Shown here one piece after another: positions 23,662 through 35,200 of a DNA stretch of 45,392 nt (the first letter of the stretch is position 1; each line of letters starts with the position of its first letter). The stretch spans positions 8,484 to 53,875 of the forward strand of contig JAIPMN010002634.1 of the NCBI GenBank assembly GCA_020650975.1. The letters are read 5' to 3'. The DNA comes from Apostichopus californicus. Lineage: Eukaryota > Echinodermata > Holothuroidea > Aspidochirotida > Stichopodidae. The translations under genes were made by a program, and so were the position numbers. Below the pieces are notes generated by a model. That model ran no database searches. It worked only from the letters and a program-made list of their open reading frames with translations, and was not told the origin of the DNA.

Positions 23662-24799
23662 GCGTTCTTAGGATCCTATAATTGCGCACCGATCTTAAGA
23701 TTGCGCAAGCTGTTAATAGCAAGCTGCTAGTGTTAACTGTAGGCCTATACGGGAAAGAACATGGCAGGAGGGGCTTTTTGAGCTTTGTAAATAATATGTC
23801 TAAGACAGTGTGAACGTTTTATACAAGACTTCTCTAGAAATGACTGAAGAATTTATAACTGTTAATAACTGTTTAATTATGTGTTTGAATTCAGCTCCTT
23901 TTTACCACCACAGAATGTTTATTTTAATCTATCATTGTGTGCCTGATTACGATGTTGATTTTAATCATTTTAACTCATACCACTAGGAACGACCCTAATG
24001 TACTTATGGCAGCATTTAGAAGCAAATGATTGTATCATTAAGTTTGTAAATGAATGAAGACGAATATCATACATTGTATGATCCTGTAGACTTGAAATTA
24101 TCTATATATTGTATCATTGTTGCCAGCCACTGCATTGAGAATTCCAATGTTTTTAGTTTTTATGTGTTGTGCTGTAAATAAAGAACCTGTTAACACAATT
24201 TACAGGATTTATTTTTATTACTTGAATTTCTTAAACTCTAATCATTGACAGGATGTGTTTTAATAGAGCCTTAAACAGAGAGGACATCGATTAATAAGAA
24301 TGATGAAATCCGACTGAAAAAGGAGACTGGTTGCTGATCTTCTTTAGTGCTGTCCTTTAGTAGTGTCACAGTTCAACCTGAAAAACTAATGAATAATTCT
24401 AAGAACATGCATGAAATGAGACAAAATTGATCCCCATCATAAAGGAAATGAACATGCCCAATGAAAACTGATGTTTTAGAGGGACTCTTTTTGTAGGCTA
24501 TACAACTTTTATTGCGAAATAAAGAAGAAAAAAATTAGAAAAAAACCTGCCTATAGCCGTCCATTTAAGTACTTATTATACCGACGAACTGATGTGAATT
24601 ATCTCCACCTTGGCATCCCATAGGATTGATGATGACGTCAGTTGAGTGTTGCAGAAAATTAATGAGGTACCGACACCATCATTTGATTCAGATACTCCAT
24701 ACAGCTACGATCGCAAGATAGCGCAGTATCGATAAAACGCGCAAGACGGGCCTTGCACAATCTTAAGATCGGTGCGCAATTATAGGATCCTAAGAACGC
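23662..24799. mobile_element. possible non-autonomous DNA element with 47-bp inverted repeats
   Basis: Bases 23662-23708 (starting GCGTTCTTAGGATCCTATAA) are repeated in reverse complement at 24753-24799 with a single difference, enclosing 1,044 bases without a credible gene. The repeat contains the palindrome ATCTTAAGAT and a GCGCA motif. Further partial copies of the GCGCAATCTTAAGAT block lie just outside (24801-24840) and GCGCAAGAC lies just inside, so the right end looks built of subterminal repeats. I could not see a convincing target-site duplication. It could be one transposon with ~47-bp termini or two small elements inserted in opposite directions. Confidence 0.6.
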
Positions 24800-25674
24800 G
24801 CAGCGCAATCTTAAGATAGCACCGATCGGCAATTAGCGCAGAACATATATATATTAATTATATAACAAATTCATCTGCAAGTGCTGGTAATGTTACCTAC
24901 ATATGCAAATTAGGCAAAAGTTACAAACCAAGCTTAACATCCAGGATCCAAGATTGTTGTGATATATAGATAGATATATATAAATAATTGTCAATTCAAC
25001 ATGATAAAATATACCAAAATGAGCTAAACCTATATATCAGAGAGCCAGCTGATCTGTGAATTGTACAGTCAGTTACTGTATCAACCATTGTGCTCCTCCC
25101 AGCTTGCTGTAACGTCTGCCTTCCTGCCCAAATGTCACATCACAAAACTTGTTCTCAACCTAAACAGTACTAAACATTGTACAGTAAGGTGTGACTGTCT
25201 ACAGTAGTCTTAAGAACTGTATTTGTACATACAGTATTTACAACGGTGAATCTTTACCAAGCTGATGGAATTTGATTATGGGCTTGTTGCCACCGGTAAC
25301 TTCAGGGCTTGTATTGTTTTTTCAGGTCGCTTGATTGATTGACAGTCAGTCTAGGTATCTTCTGCACAGCATTCTCCTTCCTATCCATTCACTGTTAATA
25401 TATATATAATTGACATCGTAGTGAGTTGGAATATATAGTTTTCTGATGATCACTCAGCGCATGAAACTCTGAGTCACAACTACTAGTGTTCCACTTGTCT
25501 CAACTAGTCTCAGCATATATAATATAGTCTACCTATACGGTAACTTACAGCAGGTTGTTACTCGAGTTTCACGCCTGCAGTGTGCGGCGATCATCAGACA
25601 ATATATATGTATATATCAATATGTGTTTCATTACAGACAAGAAATAGGTACCTGACCAACATCAGGGGAGAATC

Positions 25675-25752
25675 TCACCTTCCTCTTCTCTTCCATCCCC
25701 TCCCTTCGCTCCCTTGACTCCCTTCCTTCCCCTCCCTTCCTTCCCCTCCCTA
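25675..25752 (+). repeat. pyrimidine-rich simple tract
   Basis: CTCCCTTCC-type units cover about 75 bases on the plus strand, interrupted by a few G bases. Such a mirror-like polypyrimidine tract can form triplex DNA. No gene is associated. Confidence 0.6.
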
Positions 25753-27442
25753 ATAAGATGACCTTTGGGTTGGTACCATTGGTCATTGCTACACATGCAA
25801 CCACAGTACAGTACTAGTGCATTGATCATTATAGTTTTCAATATTTATGTGGCTCTGTCACAAAAAAAAAATCTATAAAAGTCTTTCACAGCCTCCTTGA
25901 CACAGTGTAAGCTGCTCTCTGGTTTGAACTAGATATATATATTTAGTATTTACTCTCTACTTTAACTTAATATATATCTAGTATCTTTGAATTTAGCCCA
26001 AGGTTGTTTTTAAGTGTTACAAATATGTAACAGCCTTGGTAGACCCTAATCTCCAGGTGATGTTTGCTTGATGTAGCCATTCAAAGATTCTATGGAAGTT
26101 CTCCATACAGATGAAGTAAGCCTCATGGAAATCAATACCTTCTATTTTCAAGAATCGCCCGACTCAATAGGAGAAATGTGTATGATCAATAATACTGCAA
26201 AGCCATTTAGGTTAACTATGACCACCTACTACGTTACTTATGATTAGTGGTAAACTGTAGTTCACAATAGATACTGTAGAAATTCAAGACGATGGGCTAA
26301 CCTGGGATTAACGATTAATATTTAAGCACCACCAATGTTTGAAAATGGGTGTGATTGTGTTAGGTAAAAGATAAAGAGGTGTCCGAAGAAGAATGGTGTC
26401 AGTTATTAGCATTTTATTCAACTATATACTGTAGGCCTATTGAAGATGTACAAATCTATAGGGATCTGAAGCAAACCTAGCCATCATCCTTGTTCTTATT
26501 AAATCATCTGTTGAATACTTCTCACCTCCTTTGTGTTCCTTTTCTCAAAAAAAGTGTAGGGCGGGGAGGGGGGGGCGGGGGTGATGGGGGAGGACTATTC
26601 TAGGAGACGGTACTATCTTTGTACATACGCAAGATTAATTGACCCCATCCTACTGTACTAAATGCAGACAATTGAATTTTAATCTCATCGACTCCCTCAT
26701 TAACTTATGTCCTCGGGATACATGCAGTAAAGATACAGATTAATATAGCCAATCGATAAATTGGTTCCAATCTAGGGCGTTCAGCGAAAAATATTGAACT
26801 CTTTGTACCAAAACACCGTTGAATTCCTCTGGCCTCTAGGAACAAAAAAGATAAACTTCACTTCATCTCCTCACCAAAAGGTGCATCTCTTGCTGTTCCA
26901 TGCCAATCTGGAGTGTAACTGGAAGTAAATAACCAAACTAGGTACGTTTTGTACTGTTTGAATCCCCATGACCGGTTAACATGGAGACTACTGTACTTCT
27001 GTCTCTAGGAACAAGATATCAACAATGTTTTTGTTTACTCTGGATGAGCCTGGTTCTTATGCTGACATTACCCTTCACTGACTGTACCTGTGTCCTTGTA
27101 TACACACCTCTTTAACTCTTTAACTTTATAAATTGTAGAGTTTATGTTCGCCGTGACTCTACTTTTGTACTTTCCCGTCTAGCACTTGTAATAAAAAATA
27201 TTTGATGTTGCTGGTCTCCCTAGACGTACAGTACCAAGTGTTACCCAGCATTGATTGAAACTACAGTAGCATTGCTAGGATATCCTCCAAGGTTGTTTTT
27301 CATCGAGGGCACGTCAGGGATCGAGTAATGATTGATTTTGTTTGCAAAACAGTCCCAAAATCCCTCCCTCTGCAAGAAATGGATACTTATCAGGCTGCAA
27401 ATGACTTAAAAGCTCTCTAGAAACCAGTAGATGGAAAACTCT

Positions 27443-27673
27443 CAAATCCTTAGATTTACTTTGTTCCTTGCTTACCTGTCTCCCCACAACCTAAGCACTC
27501 TCATTCTACCGTGCCTAGAATGAACTGGTAACCTTTTAACACTGTTCGCCCTCTATGACCGTCGCCCCCGGTCAATGCCCTTCCTTCTCATTCTACCACC
27601 CAAAGTGTCTACATCATTCGTTCGTGTATGGATTATTTTTCAACTTAATTCGATGGGAACGGTTCCTAAATAT
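27443..27673 (+). repeat. repeat family A, copy 6, with 19-bp flanking direct repeats
   Basis: The family starts at 27453 (GATTTACTTTGTTCCTTGC), shows all blocks, and ends near 27673 after AATTCGATGGGAACGG. A perfect 19-base direct repeat, CCAGTAGATGGAAAACTCT, lies at 27424-27442 and again at 27674-27692. This looks like a target-site duplication bracketing a 231-base insertion. A duplication that long points to retroposition (LINE-type integration) for this copy. Confidence 0.8.
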
Positions 27674-28077
27674 CCAGTAGATGGAAAACTCTGATATTCT
27701 AAGTTACCATTATGGACGAAATACATTCTCCGAATAATTTATGTTTGTATTCTTTGGACAACCTATGGAGTTGCTAATCTCAGCAGCATCACCACCATGT
27801 TGCAGTGATTGGAACAGAAAGCAAAATCATGTTTCTCGCCTGAGAGATTCCGTTATCTTTCTTTTTCTTTATAAAAAAAAGGTACCCCCCCCTTGAGAAA
27901 CTTGGGGAAAACATCCTTTACCTTGACCTTGGTTAGATGGTAACACTAGTGAAGGTTCCCATGAAAGTAACTCCGTCTTGTTATTAACGCTCTTCTGCAC
28001 TGAACATAATTCAGCGTCTGAGGAGATTCACAACCGTGTTGAATCGTAACGGTTGTTAGTATTCTAATCACTCATCT

Positions 28078-28170
28078 CTGATACCTGTCTCCATTCTACA
28101 TATGCACTCTAGTCTATCTATTCTAGCCTACAAAAGTTGATAGCAGTTTAGCACAGTACCCCCACACCTG
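28078..28170 (+). repeat. repeat family A, copy 7 (subtype like 42015)
   Basis: ATACCTGTCTCCATTCTACAT, then CACTCTAGTCTAT and TCTAGCCTACAAAAGTTGAT, resembles the subtype in the foldback element at 42015-42114 more than the common subtype. It is diverged, and boundaries are approximate. Confidence 0.5.
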
Positions 28171-28474
28171 GTCGATTTGAACAGGCCAAAGTTTTTCATA
28201 GGGAGGTGTCATCGTTTGTGAAATAGCAAGGTAGTCGTTCTTTCTCACTTTCTTGCTGTCCGTTTAGTAAACCACAAAAGACATATAAAAGTTATAACAA
28301 GGGAAACATTCTACATTGATTTAGAAAACAAACTTATATATGTGCATTTCACCAAAGCACCAACAAATATATACATTACAGGAGGGCGTTGTGGTCAAGT
28401 GGTCAAGGCAGTGGACTTGTGATCTAAGGATTACAGGTTCGAGCCCTGGCCAGATCATTACGTTGTGTCCTTGG

Positions 28475-28776
28475 CAGTGGCGTAGGAAGGTACTTTTGAG
28501 TGGGGGGGCTGAAGACTGATGGCCGGCCTGGGGGAGGGGTCTCCCCATTTGATTTTTTTTTGCATTTCCAGGTGGCCTCAGATGCAATTTGGTGCAATAT
28601 AGCACACTTCAACACCCACTCCATTTTGTAAATAATTTTGCATTTTCACNNNNNNNNNNAAAAGGGGTTTTCTGACTTGCGGGTTGGGGGGGGGGGGCGG
28701 AATGATACTCCCGCCCCACCATATTTTTCACTGGGGGGGCTGGCGCCCCCCAGCCCCACCGGTTCCTAGGCCCTTG
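28475..28776. mobile_element. non-autonomous hAT-type MITE
   Basis: The element starts CAGTGGCGTAGGAAGG and ends CCGGTTCCTAGGCCCTTG. The ends are inverted repeats (CAGTGGCGTAGGAAGG against CAAGGGCCTAGGAACCGG). An 8-base direct repeat GTCCTTGG flanks it on both sides (28467-28474 and 28777-28784), the target duplication length of hAT transposons. Removing it restores the continuous SINE body. It is about 302 bases, G-rich near both ends, and has no transposase. A run of ten Ns (28650-28659) interrupts it. Confidence 0.8.
28650..28659. other. assembly gap (10 N)
   Basis: Ten ambiguous bases lie inside the hAT MITE. This is probably a placeholder gap in a G-rich, hard-to-sequence stretch, so the element's true length is unknown. 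Confidence 0.95.
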
Positions 28777-30089
28777 GTCCTTGGGCAAGGCGCTTTATCT
28801 CCATTGCCTCTCTTCACCCAGGTGTATAAATGGGGACTTGCGAGGTAACTTGTAAATATAGTTGTGGCTGCGCCGGTTTGTGGCTGCACCCTATGGGAAG
28901 TCCCTCGAGGGGCACGTGGTTGTGGTGCACTGTGGTGCCCCAGGAGAGATTGATTGAATTGTGCACACTTTGGTGTATAGGTGTGACAAGTTAACAATGA
29001 CCAGGGTTAAGTTGTAAAATCGTAGGAGAAGGCCTTGGCCCTGAACAAGACTTTAAACCTAAAAATTAAATTAATTACATGATACATAATGTTGTCAATA
29101 TTATTGTCATCCTCCCTCCAGAAGTTTAAATAATCCTGTTTTGTTGAATAGTTTGCTATTTTATGATCTGCCTAGACCTTCTTCATCTACCACATACAAC
29201 TTAGCTGAAATATCGGTAAGATTTGTGAGGATTCCTGTAGAGCTTCTTCAACTTATGGATTGTGTTTGAAAATATAAGCACGATAGAAATTTTACTTTGG
29301 AATAACAAGCAGGAGATAACAAAAAATGAAAAAAGAAGAAGAAGAAATAACAAGGGTAATGAGTTGAAGACTAATTAAAAAAACAAAACAATAATCAACC
29401 AACAGGTTTTTATGGGTTGCAGCATATCTTGTGAAGTTGTTACCGTTTGATTGGGTGTCAATCTTTGGTCAGTGATGTTCTTGGCAGATTTGTGTCTTAA
29501 GTGTTGAAAAATCGGGACTGTTTTGTAAGTTTTCTTCACTCGTGTAACTTCGAATGAACCAAAGTTATCTTTTGTTGAATCTTAAAATATAAGTAACCAA
29601 TTTGTTTACGATAGAAGAAGTATGTAAATGCTTAAAAGGAATTTTCTAGTCAATACATATTTTCTAGTGATGTTTTAGATATCTGGGATCAATTGCAATT
29701 TATTTTCCTACAAAAGTCCTTCAATGTTTCAAAATTTGAATGTTTGAGACAAATTTAGGTCGTTGTCATCTTCCATGTCAAACCACACACCTACATACAA
29801 TATCACCTGTAGATTATTTCATCTCCCAATTCAAATTTATTATAATTAAATATCTCCCCCCATCCCAAATAAAAAACAAACAACAAAACAAACAAAAATG
29901 ACACCAAAAAGACTAGAATTTTGTCCCTGTTAATAATAAATGGACAATTGAATTTGGAAAGGTGTTGTATTTCTCCACCTGTTTATCAAGTGGAAGATTC
30001 CATTTTGTTTTATCTGTACACATAGAGAAATAGCAGGTGGAACATAGCCAGCTGTTTCCCATGTCCTTTTATATTAACGAGTTGCAGTT

Positions 30090-30250
30090 TGTCCCCTGAC
30101 GTGGTCGCCACAGCGAATATTCCACGCCTGTCCGAGTAAACTATATACTTCTCGTCGATGACGTCACAGGCTTTTCTGTGCTAATCAAAAAGACCGAAGC
30201 GTTGTCGTCGTCTGTGATTGGCTGGCTGTGATTCAGAGTTGACAGTCGCA
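30090..30250 (+). promoter_or_regulatory. CRE- and CCAAT-bearing promoter-like region
   Basis: The block has more CpG than its surroundings (ACGTGGTCGCCACAGCG, CTTCTCGTCGATGACGTCAC, CGTTGTCGTCGTC). It contains a perfect CRE octamer TGACGTCA (30159-30166) and an inverted CCAAT box in GATTGGCT (30216-30223). It ends about 180 bases before the ATG at 30429. The spacing, composition and motif pair fit a CREB/NF-Y type promoter for the exon at 30429. Confidence 0.45.
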
Positions 30251-30428
30251 TATTTGGGTGGCAGTTCTACGAGGTCTGGTTTCATCCTGTGGTGGTTTGC
30301 ATGTACACATGATTGCAGTAGTACTCTTGTTGGAATTTCCTATCCTTGTCTGATTCAGTAATGGAAACATTTCTGCTCTGCTTACAAATTGAAGAAAAGA
30401 AATATATATATTAATAATAGATATCAGC

Positions 30429-30546
30429 ATGTATGGCCTCGGAAAGAACGGATATACATGGATTTACTTTGCTTTCTCGCTATTTCTCGTCTTGGCATGC
30501 CTCACCCATTCCACCGAAGGAGGGGCCTTGAGGTCGAAAAAGTTTG
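30429..30546 (+). CDS. first exon of a secreted or alternative-start product
   Basis: The ATG at 30429 (A at -3) opens 39 codons plus one base: MYGLGKNGYT, then a hydrophobic run WIYFAFSLFLVLACL, then THSTEGGALRSKKF. This is a strong signal-peptide profile with a likely cleavage near THSTEG. The exon ends at a good donor, TTTG|GTAAGA, in phase 1, as exon 1 at 1237 does. The mature start carries basic residues (RSKK). Two readings are possible: an alternative first exon of the NPDC1-like gene that skips its cysteine exon, or exon 1 of an independent small secreted protein. Phase allows both, and signal-peptide exons often end in phase 1, so the match is not decisive. I do not recognise the family. 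Confidence 0.5.
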
Positions 30547-30574
30547 GTAAGATCTTCAGTATTCATTCAGCCCT

Positions 30575-30615
30575 CTCTTTCACCTGTCTCCTCACTACTA
30601 AAGCATCTCAATGAC
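30575..30615 (+). repeat. repeat family A, short diverged remnant
   Basis: CTCTTTCACCTGTCTCCTCA followed by CTACTAAAGCATCTCAATG resembles the family's hallmark region. It is only about 40 bases, 29 bases past the donor of the 30429 exon. Confidence 0.35.
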
Positions 30616-32094
30616 CCCAAACCTGTAGGTTACATATCTCCTTCCTATAAGAATAGTCAATTTTTTTAAAGTGTTTGCAGAAAGGAGACTGGTAATTGTT
30701 AGGTACTGGATCCAGCAAGATTTCTCTCAGGCATTATGGTGCAAAAGTTGAGCTCATTTGCCATGAACATGTAATATATGAGTGAACGCTTTTTAATCAG
30801 TCTACAGTACCTTTCCCCCGCACAGTCTGGTATTTGTTTATACTTTTCCAAATGATTTGTGGTGATGGCTTCAAATCTCTCTTAGAGCCGCTTCACTTGC
30901 ATTTTGAAGTACTTTAATAACTCATACGTACAAAACCATTGTCACATTGTCTCTCCCTGTGAATGTCTTTTAAGATAAAAAAGATATGTTGATTTCATGT
31001 ACACCTTTCATGAAGTTGAAGTCTGTTCATATGTGCTTCAGTTAATAGTGAAGGCATTATACCAGCGTTTTTCGGCCCAAAATATAATTTTTGAGTTTCT
31101 CCAACTCTATAATTCTGAAAATGCAAATGTGTGCATGGTTCATGAAAGAGATTGCAGTTTGGCACATCTTGGATAGTAATAAGTTAATAGGTTTAATTCT
31201 TATGATCTTTATTATAAACTCTATACTCAGACCTATTGACCTTTTGCATTGAAGTACAATAGCTCTAGCTTGCATTTGAATCGGAAGAGATTTGCCCTTT
31301 ATTTTTAATCTTTTTAATTTAAAAACTAGGTTTGTTTTTGAGCTGTAAAACTTTTCCATTTGTTATCCAATCTGTTAATTTATTTAGGCTTACAAAGGAT
31401 AAGCACACTAAGTTATGTATTTAGTGGCATACTGTATGTTCAGGATGATAAATTGAAGAATCCCTTCATTATATAGTATTCGTTGAAAGATGAAACCTAA
31501 GGACTTTCTCTATAGTTTGATTTCTGGAATTAATCACTTTCTCATCAATTTTTAGATAGACAATCTAGCCAGTACCAGATGCTAAAATACACCTTGAAAA
31601 ACAGAATCCACACATGGGAGAACTGTCAAAGTGTCTGCTAAAAAAAATGTGATTTTGTTGAATACCATGAATGAGCTAAAAGTAAAAATTATTATAAATA
31701 TAATAAAAAACCTCAGCTACTTTAAGGTAAACTTTGCATTGCAACTGCATGTCACTCTGACCAACATATATTTACACCTAATTGGATATCCCTCGGTAAC
31801 GTATGCGTTGTGCAGTACAGTATGTTGTTGTTGTAATCATTAGGCTATTACTGACATGTATGAGTTATCTACGTATAAAACACTATAGGTATTCAACGAA
31901 ATACCGTAAATATCATGTCCCAGACAGTCCAACACATAACAGTAAGTGTATGCAATCTTGCATGATTTATTTAGTGCTCGACTATAAATCTAAAATTGTA
32001 GATTTTCTCCATATTTTACTGTTCCTTGTGAGTTTTTTCGGTGGCTTACAGTATCATACCGTATATAATATTTCTTAATAAAAAATAAATAAAA

Positions 32095-32200
32095 CTGTTA
32101 GCCAACTGCTTATCCACTAGAGAGCCTGTGTAAGAGAATGTGTAAAAGTAAGTTGGCCCGACGTTTCGATTCCTAGCAGGATCTTCTTCAGAGGCTAAAA
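32095..32200 (-). repeat. Penelope-like terminal fragment with better hammerhead-like fold
   Basis: On the minus strand 32198-32153 reads TTAGCCT, CTGAAGA, a GATCC/GGAATC hairpin, GAAAC, GTC, GGGCCAA. TTAGCCT can pair with GGGCCAA as stem I (one mismatch, one G-U), directly flanking the conserved core, as hammerheads require. Stem III is reduced to the self-complementary ACGT, so a fold would need a dimer, as proposed for the minimal hammerheads of Penelope-like elements. The downstream flank matches the fragment at 725-830. No coding part of the element remains. Confidence 0.55.
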
Positions 32201-35200
32201 TGTAATATAATGTAATATAATATTTCTTGGTAAATATAATCATTTCTTCACAAATCCATATTATATGGTATGGTACACCACTACTGTATAGTGTGTGTTT
32301 TATGTCTTGTACAGTATTCAGCTTATCCTCTTACAACTAAAAAAAAAAAAGCATTTAAAAACTTACCTTTTTAGGCTTGAGTATGGGCATTAATCTTATT
32401 CGTTGTTTTATTCACATTACTGTGCCCATTTTTATGAATATTTATATGTTTTTTTACTTTTACTTCTGTTGTTATTACTTTTAGGTTTTCTTAAGTTTGG
32501 TAACTTTATATTCCAGGAATTGGTTCTTTTGTACAGTGCTCTTGAGCATGTTTTATTTCATGATAACAACTCTTTAATATTTGGTATTTATTATAACTAG
32601 GAACACTTTTACCAAAGTCACCATGACACATGTGTCACTCAGTGTCATACGATAAATCGTTATGATGTGAAAAACACCCATAAAAATCAATGATTCCTTG
32701 TAATATTGTTATAATATGGAGGGCTACACCAGATAGGTATTGACTGAATTATATTCTCTGTACGTGTGGATGGTCATATACATTAGCATACAAAAACTTA
32801 CAAAGGTACATTGATCAGAAAAACACTTGAAAAAAATTTGTTATCTGTTACGATGGCAGAAACAGTACATTATTTGATCTCATTTGAGTTTGACTTCTTG
32901 TGCTTCTCTGCTTATTTTACCCACTGTCATTTGATTTGATTAATTCTATTTTGAAAACTGCCAAATTTTCCTGGTTGACTGTAATTGCATACATCTGATC
33001 AACAACAATGTTCACAAAGCGCTCTGCCATAAAATCAGACAATTAATGTGATCATTAATTATTCACTACTCGGGTCGTAAACATGTGTGTGAAAAGTTCA
33101 TGTTTTGATGAACTGTATTCTGCATGCTCTGCAGTGTAAAATACAGATCCAAGGCAGTTTGGTCTCCTGATGAAATGATACCAAACAGTAGATTAAAGTG
33201 GGTGATTCCATTACTTTATGGGGTGCTTGGTTGTGAACATAAACATTAAAACAATAGTCCAGAAGTAAATATTTATGTTTCATGTTTTTATTTAATGTTT
33301 ATTTGTTAATTACGATGTAATAAGAAATATACATCCCTATGGATAATTCTGTAGAATGAGATCGGCATATATGCAGTAGGCTTGTATATTGAGGGTATAT
33401 GTAGCAGAAGGTTTCAAGTCCCAAGGGCAATCTTTTGACTTAACCGTTCCAATAATTTTACAATAAAGCCAGTTTTGTTGACCCTGTACTGTACATATTG
33501 GTACATCTTCTCAAGATGTATTTGCTGTGTAAAGCAGATTAGTAAATTGTACAAAATTGTGTTATTTTCTGAATGAGAAACAGGAAGTAGGTGTTGACCC
33601 TGTAGTAGGTCAGCGAGGGCGCTCTGCTAAAGTTTTCCTAGCTTTTGTAAGCTAGATAGAACGGAGAGCGTACTGCATGTCGAATGGAGACAGGAATTAA
33701 AATATCCTATGCAAATTCCTTAACCGGCCATGCTTTGCAAAGTTTGCAGTACGGTATGTCTTTAGCAGCGGGTGATGGAAGTGAAGGTTTCGACCATATC
33801 CCACAAGGGCGTGATTGTTTGTTTTGTACAAATAGTTGGAATGCAGACATGATAATACAGTATATATGATCAAAATATAGAACAAAATCATTATATACAT
33901 GAGATCTCAGCCTTTAAACATATATTTCTTTGTTTCAGGTAATTTTCATTCTGTGATATATTTTAAATGTGATTGTAATTGTTTCATATTAACAGAGTTC
34001 AGAGTTAGTACTTCTTCCCCATCAACGATCCTTATCACTGTTACAAGCTGGGATAATGTAAACCTGTTGTTTTCATCCCATCCTTTAAACAAACAATCAG
34101 ATTAGATCAGTGGGAGTGGGGGGGGGGGGAGGTCTTCTTTCTTAGTACTCTTAGTGCGTTATCAATGATTGATTCATTGATTAAATGGATTAGTGGTTAT
34201 CTCATGGTACAGTAAATGAGGTTATTAATGAACTTTGCATGTTTGTGTTTTGGGTTAAGCTTTGAAAACTTGGAACTTGCTCTTAAGGATCATGGTTTTT
34301 TTTAATTGTTCACATCAAGATTGTTGCCATGTTTCTTTTTTCTTTCCCATCCCTCTCCAAGCCTATTCTTCCCCTCCCCACTTCTCTCCCATCCCCCACC
34401 ACAAAAGAAGAACAAAAATGACTATCAACAATTGACAATACTTGCCTGCCAGTACTTGCCTGTCGTTCGTTTTTTTCTAAAGACGAGATCATCAGTCTTG
34501 TACCTAAATTTACCAGAAAAGCAAAAGAAATAAAAATAAAAAATAGATACAAACATCATTCATCCTCCATCGACCATTTTTTGCCACTATCAATACATTT
34601 TCCCGTACTCGATTTGTTTCATTGTCCTTATTTGACTCCTCTAATTGTGGGGATAATTTGGCGGTTCCGAGTTTCCTGGAAAGCAATTTTGATATAGTTT
34701 AACAAAGGATAGCATGTTAAACTGAAAATACCAACACTGAACTATTGACAACATGTATGAGAAACTGCATCTTAATGTACATGCTTATGTATGGTAAAGT
34801 GTGTGCTAGGTACAGTACACTATTAACTGTCAGGTCAGTATTTGAAAAGCTACTAACAGCCCTGCCCTGTATAGAACCTGTCCTGTAAGCCTTTGTTCCA
34901 GATAAGGTCAAAGGTCTCTGCGCAGCCTACCAAATGGCTGGGGGCTTGGAGGGATTGGGGGGGGGGAGATTTGCTGCTGGATCCATGCAATGTTGGCATT
35001 TTTAGATCAGCTGAACATGAATAGAATTTTTTTTCTCAAAAGTTAGAATAAATGTGTCCTTTGCAATCTTGATGTTTTGTCGTCCCCTGCAGTATAATTT
35101 GTGTCAATTTCAATATCCCTTTAATACTAATTACCTTTCACAGATTTTATAAATTAATTTTTTTAATTTGGTTTTATTTGGTCATAGTTGGTTGTGCAAT

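Larger units (their letters stand above)
28381..29060 (+). repeat. tRNA-derived SINE, interrupted by a hAT MITE
   Basis: The head (28382-28450) is tRNA-like: A box TGGTCAAGTGGTCAAGG near 28391 and B box GGTTCGAGCCC at 28437-28447. It is followed by CCAGATCATTACGTTGTGTC, then the insertion at 28475-28776, and then the SINE body resumes as TCCTTGGGCAAGGCGC, CTCCATTGCCTCTCTTCACC and CAGGTGTATAAATGGGG. It continues through a GC-rich domain to about 29060. This body is familiar from SINEs of marine deuterostomes, by memory. The exact ends and target duplication are uncertain. Confidence 0.7.
19131..30428. other. intronic or intergenic stretch rich in repeats
   Basis: No confident exon is visible across 11 kb. 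A weak exon-like block lies at 19613-19675. The stretch holds family A copies at 22083, 23069, 27443 and 28078, the GATC hairpin cluster (21317-21479), the inverted-repeat element (23662-24799), a pyrimidine-rich tract (about 25675-25752), G-runs near 26560 and 28505-28700, the SINE/hAT nest (28381-29060) with an N gap, and a CRE octamer at 24633-24640. Open frames up to about 115 codons occur but overlap repeats or show no domain. Confidence 0.5.

Noticed and set aside
28382-28450. Apparent plus-strand tRNA gene
   Set aside because: The tRNA-like sequence runs into a SINE body and lacks a proper acceptor stem.
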